From positions 1 to 64,000 of the forward strand of contig JAIRBC010000010.1 of the NCBI GenBank assembly GCA_022008415.1: DNA of 64,000 bases, written 5' to 3'. The notes beneath the pieces were generated by a model. It was not told the origin of the DNA. It ran no database searches and worked only from the letters and a program-made list of their open reading frames with translations. A program made the translations under genes and the position numbers. Shown here in pieces: positions 63,246 through 64,000 of this stretch; within the stretch, counting starts at the first letter, position 1, and every line of letters begins with the position of its first letter. This DNA comes from Cerina litoralis (GTDB taxonomy: Bacteria > Bacteroidota > Bacteroidia > Flavobacteriales > Flavobacteriaceae).

Positions 63246-64000
63246 TTATTTACTTTTTGCGACGCGGTTAATCAAGGTACCAATGCTATCAATGGAGATG
63301 CGGACTTCATCCCCTTCCAGGAGCGTGAAATCGTCCGAGGGCACCAGACAGGTCCCGGTCATCAAAAACACCCCGGTTGGAAAATCGCATTCCCGGAAGA
63401 GATATCCAACCAACTCCGTATGGGATCTTTTCATCATTTTAATAGCTACCTCTTCTTTAAACATATAGGTTCCATTCCTGCTTATCTCGATGGAAATAAC
63501 CGTTTCGGGTGAAAGGGGATCTTCTTGTAAATACAGGCAGGGACCCATGGCGGCACAGCGCTCATATACTTTGGCTTGAGGCAGGTACAATGGATTCTCC
63601 CCTTCGATATCCCGGGAGCTCATATCGTTCCCTATGGTGTAGCCTTGGATACTTCCTTTGGAATTTATAAACAAAGTGAGTTCGGGCTCTGGAACGTTCC
63701 AGTTAGAATCCCGCCGAATGTACACCACATCCCCATCTCCCACGGTACGTTGGGCAGTAGCCTTAAAAAACAGTTCGGGACGGTCTGCATCGTAGACCTT
63801 ATCGTAAAATACATGCCCGCCCGAATCCTTGGCTTCCTCCATACGGGCTTCCTTGCTCCTTTGATAGGTTACCCCTGCTGCCCAGATTTCTTGACTGCCC
63901 ATAGGAACTTGCACGCCTTGTTTTAATACCTCATCGGAGACCGATTTGGCTGAAGGAAGTTCCGATTTTACAGAAGCGTACAGGTTATCCCTGTTGATAA
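63246..64000 (-). CDS. FAH family sugar-acid hydrolyase/dehydratase, 5' end outside window
   Basis: At least 251 residues; the frame stays open to the right edge, so the start is missing. [39 protein letters not shown] and [20 protein letters not shown] match the branch that includes 2-keto-3-deoxy-D-arabinonate dehydratase. Such an enzyme would act on the product of the IlvD/Edd dehydratase at 30598. The fucose analogue 2-keto-3-deoxy-L-fuconate is the likely substrate in this locus (inference). Confidence 0.85.
   Translation of the reverse strand, partial: INRDNLYASVKSELPSAKSVSDEVLKQGVQVPMGSQEIWAAGVTYQRSKEARMEEAKDSGGHVFYDKVYDADRPELFFKATAQRTVGDGDVVYIRRDSNWNVPEPELTLFINSKGSIQGYTIGNDMSSRDIEGENPLYLPQAKVYERCAAMGPCLYLQEDPLSPETVISIEISRNGTYMFKEEVAIKMMKRSHTELVGYLFRECDFPTGVFLMTGTCLVPSDDFTLLEGDEVRISIDSIGTLINRVAKSK

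Noticed and set aside
1..64000. CRISPR arrays, tRNA or rRNA genes, insertion sequences, prophage genes
   Set aside because: None was found on reading the sequence; the tandem repeats seen have no spacers and no transposase or integrase frame is present.

Overview
The window looks like chromosomal DNA of a marine, polysaccharide-degrading member of the Flavobacteriaceae (Bacteroidota). The signs are moderate AT richness, TAnnTTTG-type promoter elements, many Bacteroidota-type lipoproteins and surface carbohydrate enzymes, and several families for sulfated fucose-containing glycans. Taxon assignment is inference from gene content; no rRNA, tRNA, CRISPR array or insertion sequence was seen.

Left part (1-15.4 kb): after a 27-bp tandem repeat, a terminator and an MFS exporter comes a nitrite-reduction module on the minus strand: truncated globin, NirK fused to cytochrome c, a SUMF1-fold lipoprotein-like protein and a Sco protein. 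A palindromic Crp/Fnr-type box sits in front of nirK. Next are an orphan domain resembling the C-terminus of Type ISP restriction enzymes, an aquaporin remnant, and a DUF5009 acetyltransferase/GH30 pair. From 15.3 down to 8.7 kb runs one tightly packed minus-strand operon of ten genes: an Rrf2 (NsrR/IscR-like) regulator, a cbb3-type oxidase subunit I with complete active site, a CcoO-cytochrome c fusion, three small proteins, a second truncated globin, a membrane protein, tryptophan 2,3-dioxygenase and a hemerythrin-like protein. A palindrome overlapping the promoter -7 element lies upstream of the regulator. I read this operon as a nitrosative-stress or low-oxygen respiratory system that complements NirK.

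Middle (15.6-29.6 kb): an exonuclease/GIY-YIG protein, a 1-kb stretch holding a single-pass 32-aa peptide and two tandem paralogous acidic peptides (32 and 33 aa), and a cytosolic degenerate histidine-kinase-like protein. Housekeeping genes follow: manA, queD-like, idi, rluF, oxyR, a PBP4-type peptidase, nudK, fabH and htpG.

Right part (29.6-64 kb): an L-fucose/fucan utilisation region. It has an SDR, an IlvD/Edd sugar-acid dehydratase, a FucP-type permease, a DUF255 protein, periplasmic trehalase, GH2 beta-galactosidase and an M28 peptidase. Then a long minus-strand run encodes GH20, a rhamnose/fucose-type mutarotase, an unassigned 810-aa lipoprotein, two Cys-type S1 sulfatases, an NPP-like phosphodiesterase, three GH29 and one GH95 fucosidases, a decayed sialate O-acetylesterase gene, GH31, and two FAH-family hydrolases; the last FAH gene leaves the window. 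The exo-enzymes would release L-fucose, FucP would import it, and the dehydratase, SDR and FAH enzymes fit a non-phosphorylative route. No SusC/SusD pair is in the window, so the locus probably continues to the right.
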